Origin: an uncultured Sediminibacterium sp.
GTDB lineage: Bacteria > Bacteroidota > Bacteroidia > Chitinophagales > Chitinophagaceae
Direction: 5' to 3'
Assembly (NCBI GenBank): GCA_937907555.1
Contig: CALEST010000168.1
Coordinates: 1-8,953 of the forward strand
DNA length: 8,953 nucleotides
Part shown: positions 7,478 to 8,953 of the stretch, piece by piece
Layout of the letters: every line of letters begins with the position of its first letter
Position numbering within the stretch: the first letter of the stretch is position 1
The notes under the pieces: model-generated
Seen by the model: the letters and a program-made list of their open reading frames with translations, nothing else
Database searches by the model: none
Told to the model about the DNA's origin: nothing
Position numbers and translations under genes: made by a program

Positions 7478-8953
7478 TTAAAATAATTTATTTAAAAATC
7501 CAATGATGGTTAAATCATTAAACCAAACAATAAAGAAAACAACCAACGATAAAATCATGATCAACAGATAGCTTGCTACCTGTCCGCTTTGAACCAGACG
7601 AACCTGTCTGGAACTATACGCAATAAACTTACCCACTCCATTCACTACTCCATCAATTCCGGATTTTTCCACCACTTCTTTTAAAAATCCAGCCAGCGCA
7701 TTCAACGGATTTACTACAATAGCATTGTACAATTCATCTACATACCATTTATTCATCAGCACTTTACCCAAACCAGTTTCTTCCGTATCATTTTGCTGGT
7801 AATTCTTATAAGACTTTACTGCGAATGTTATAACTGCAATAATCAATACCGTTACAACACCCATCATGATATACTCCTGAGAATGACTCAAGTGATGTTC
7901 GGTTGCCAGCTTGGCTGAGTCTGCAAAAATGGGTGCTAAAAATCCTGCCAGCCAGTGTTTGTTTTCGGCAAATACGGCTGGTATGCCAATAAAACCTCCT
8001 ATTACGGATAACACTGCCAGCACAATCAAAGGAATAGTCATTGCTGAAGGACTCTCGTGCAAATGATGTTCCTGCTCGTGTGTGCCACGGAAATTTCCAA
8101 GGAAGGTTAATGTATATAATCTAAACATGTAGAAAGCAGTCATTAATGCACCACCCACTCCTATATAATAGAAGATCGGGTTACTGCTGTAAGCCGCTAC
8201 TAATATTTCGTCCTTAGAGAAGAAACCCGAGAAAGGAGGAATACCTGCAATGGCTAAACAAGCCAACAGGAAAGTCATATGCGTTATCGGCATATATTTT
8301 TTCAGATTCCCCATCTTACGGATATCCTGTTCGTGATGCATGGCATGAATAACAGAACCAGCTCCTAAGAATAGCAAAGCTTTAAAGAAAGCATGGGTCA
8401 TTACATGGAACACAGCACCGGTATAAGCACCAACGCCCAATCCTAAAAACATATACCCTAACTGACTTACGGTAGAATAAGCCAATACTTTTTTAATATC
8501 ATTTTGCTTCAAAGCTATGGTTGCAGCAAAAATGGCTGTTGCCAGTCCAATCACTGCTACCAGTGTTTGGGTAGCAGGCGCCATGGTATACAGAATATTA
8601 CTTCTGGCAATCATGTAAATACCGGCAGTAACCATGGTAGCCGCGTGGATCAAAGCGGATACAGGTGTAGGACCCGCCATTGCATCCGGCAGCCAGGTGT
8701 ACAAAGGAATCTGTGCACTCTTACCCATTGCCCCAACAAACAACAAAGTGGTGATAGCCGTGATATCGAAAGCAGATAACTGACTGATGCCTGCAAATAC
8801 ATCTGTATAATTAACAGTGCCCAGTTTAAAAATCAACCAGAATATTGCCAACAAAAATCCAAGGTCACCAATACGGTTCATGATAAATGCCTTCTTGGCT
8901 GCATAGCTGTAATCGCCATTCTTGAACCAGTATCCAATTAATAAATAAGAACA
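7478..8953 (-). CDS. nuoL: NADH-quinone oxidoreductase subunit L (complex I proton-pumping subunit), 5'-partial
   Basis: The distal antiporter-like subunit of complex I. 491 residues are visible and the frame stays open to the right edge, so the N-terminus (roughly 120-150 residues including the first helices) is missing. An ATG at 8881 is internal: the upstream codons read CSYLLIGYWFKNGDYSY and then AAKKAFI, typical NuoL sequence leading into MNRIGD. Counting from the right edge, the visible landmarks are D30 of NRIGD, K78 of GKSAQ (E. coli K229), PTPVSALIHAATM, H183/H187/K191 of FHVMTHAFFKALLFL (E. coli H334/H338/K342), HHEQDIRKMG, and K247 of GFFSKDEIL (K399). The C-terminal part has MNKWYVDELYNAIVV and IDGVVNGVGKF, the long lateral helix region that clamps the other subunits, then a last transmembrane helix. 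This separates NuoL from Mrp or Hyf relatives. It is followed after 26 bases by nuoM. Confidence 0.97.
   Translation of the reverse strand, partial: CSYLLIGYWFKNGDYSYAAKKAFIMNRIGDLGFLLAIFWLIFKLGTVNYTDVFAGISQLSAFDITAITTLLFVGAMGKSAQIPLYTWLPDAMAGPTPVSALIHAATMVTAGIYMIARSNILYTMAPATQTLVAVIGLATAIFAATIALKQNDIKKVLAYSTVSQLGYMFLGLGVGAYTGAVFHVMTHAFFKALLFLGAGSVIHAMHHEQDIRKMGNLKKYMPITHMTFLLACLAIAGIPPFSGFFSKDEILVAAYSSNPIFYYIGVGGALMTAFYMFRLYTLTFLGNFRGTHEQEHHLHESPSAMTIPLIVLAVLSVIGGFIGIPAVFAENKHWLAGFLAPIFADSAKLATEHHLSHSQEYIMMGVVTVLIIAVITFAVKSYKNYQQNDTEETGLGKVLMNKWYVDELYNAIVVNPLNALAGFLKEVVEKSGIDGVVNGVGKFIAYSSRQVRLVQSGQVASYLLIMILSLVVFFIVWFNDLTIIGFLNKLF

Noticed and set aside
8041..8082. Histidine-rich stretch in NuoL (THEQEHHLHESP) as a metal-binding site
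   Set aside because: A histidine-rich loop before ESP is normal in this family, so it needs no separate metal-binding role.
8879..8881. ATG at 8881 (-) as the start of a 467-residue NuoL
   Set aside because: The codons upstream to the window edge continue typical NuoL sequence without a stop, and MNRIGD is an internal motif of the family.
1..8953. Search for tRNA or rRNA genes, CRISPR repeats, IS ends, phage genes or a new defence system
   Set aside because: Reading both strands by eye showed no clover-leaf tRNA candidates, spaced repeats, terminal inverted repeats or transposase-like proteins. The coding content is almost fully explained by six ordinary genes.

Overview
The window looks like a chromosomal segment of a member of the Bacteroidota, probably near the Chitinophagaceae. 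This rests on four things: a secreted metzincin of the DUF5118/DUF5117 type, a secreted protein with a carboxypeptidase-regulatory-like domain, promoter-like boxes of the Bacteroidota TAnnTTTG type, and start codons without clear Shine-Dalgarno sequences. Base composition is moderately low in G+C and looks even throughout. The genus is an inference.

Layout. Positions 1-2441 (+) hold most of a zinc metalloprotease whose N-terminus lies off the left edge. It is followed by a strong rho-independent terminator (2493-2524). Next is a 234-residue secreted protein of unknown function (2560-3264, +). It converges tail-to-tail, across 8 bases, with a MacB/FtsX-type ABC transporter permease (3273-4547, -). 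The right half is the distal end of a respiratory complex I operon on the minus strand, in transcription order nuoL (7478-8953, start off the right edge), nuoM (6024-7451) and nuoN (4611-6005). The intergenic gaps in this operon are 26 and 18 bases. The permease follows nuoN after 63 bases on the same strand.

How the genes work together. NuoL, NuoM and NuoN are the three antiporter-like, proton-pumping membrane subunits of NADH:quinone oxidoreductase. All three keep the charged residues expected in their transmembrane helices, so they look functional. The permease is not known to belong to complex I; it lies downstream and may have its own promoter. The two secreted proteins act in the envelope or outside the cell and are separated from each other by the terminator.

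This is mostly ordinary, well-conserved gene content. I see no mobile element, CRISPR array, RNA gene or obvious new system. The most interesting signal is regulatory. The starts at 2560 (+) and 4547 (-) share an almost identical element, TAYCTTTA followed by four bases and then ATG. This suggests transcripts that begin at or next to the start codon (leaderless or nearly so), whereas nuoM and nuoN lack this box. The second notable signal is a hairpin shared by the two convergent gene ends around 3251-3274. No stretch over 300 bases lacks a gene.
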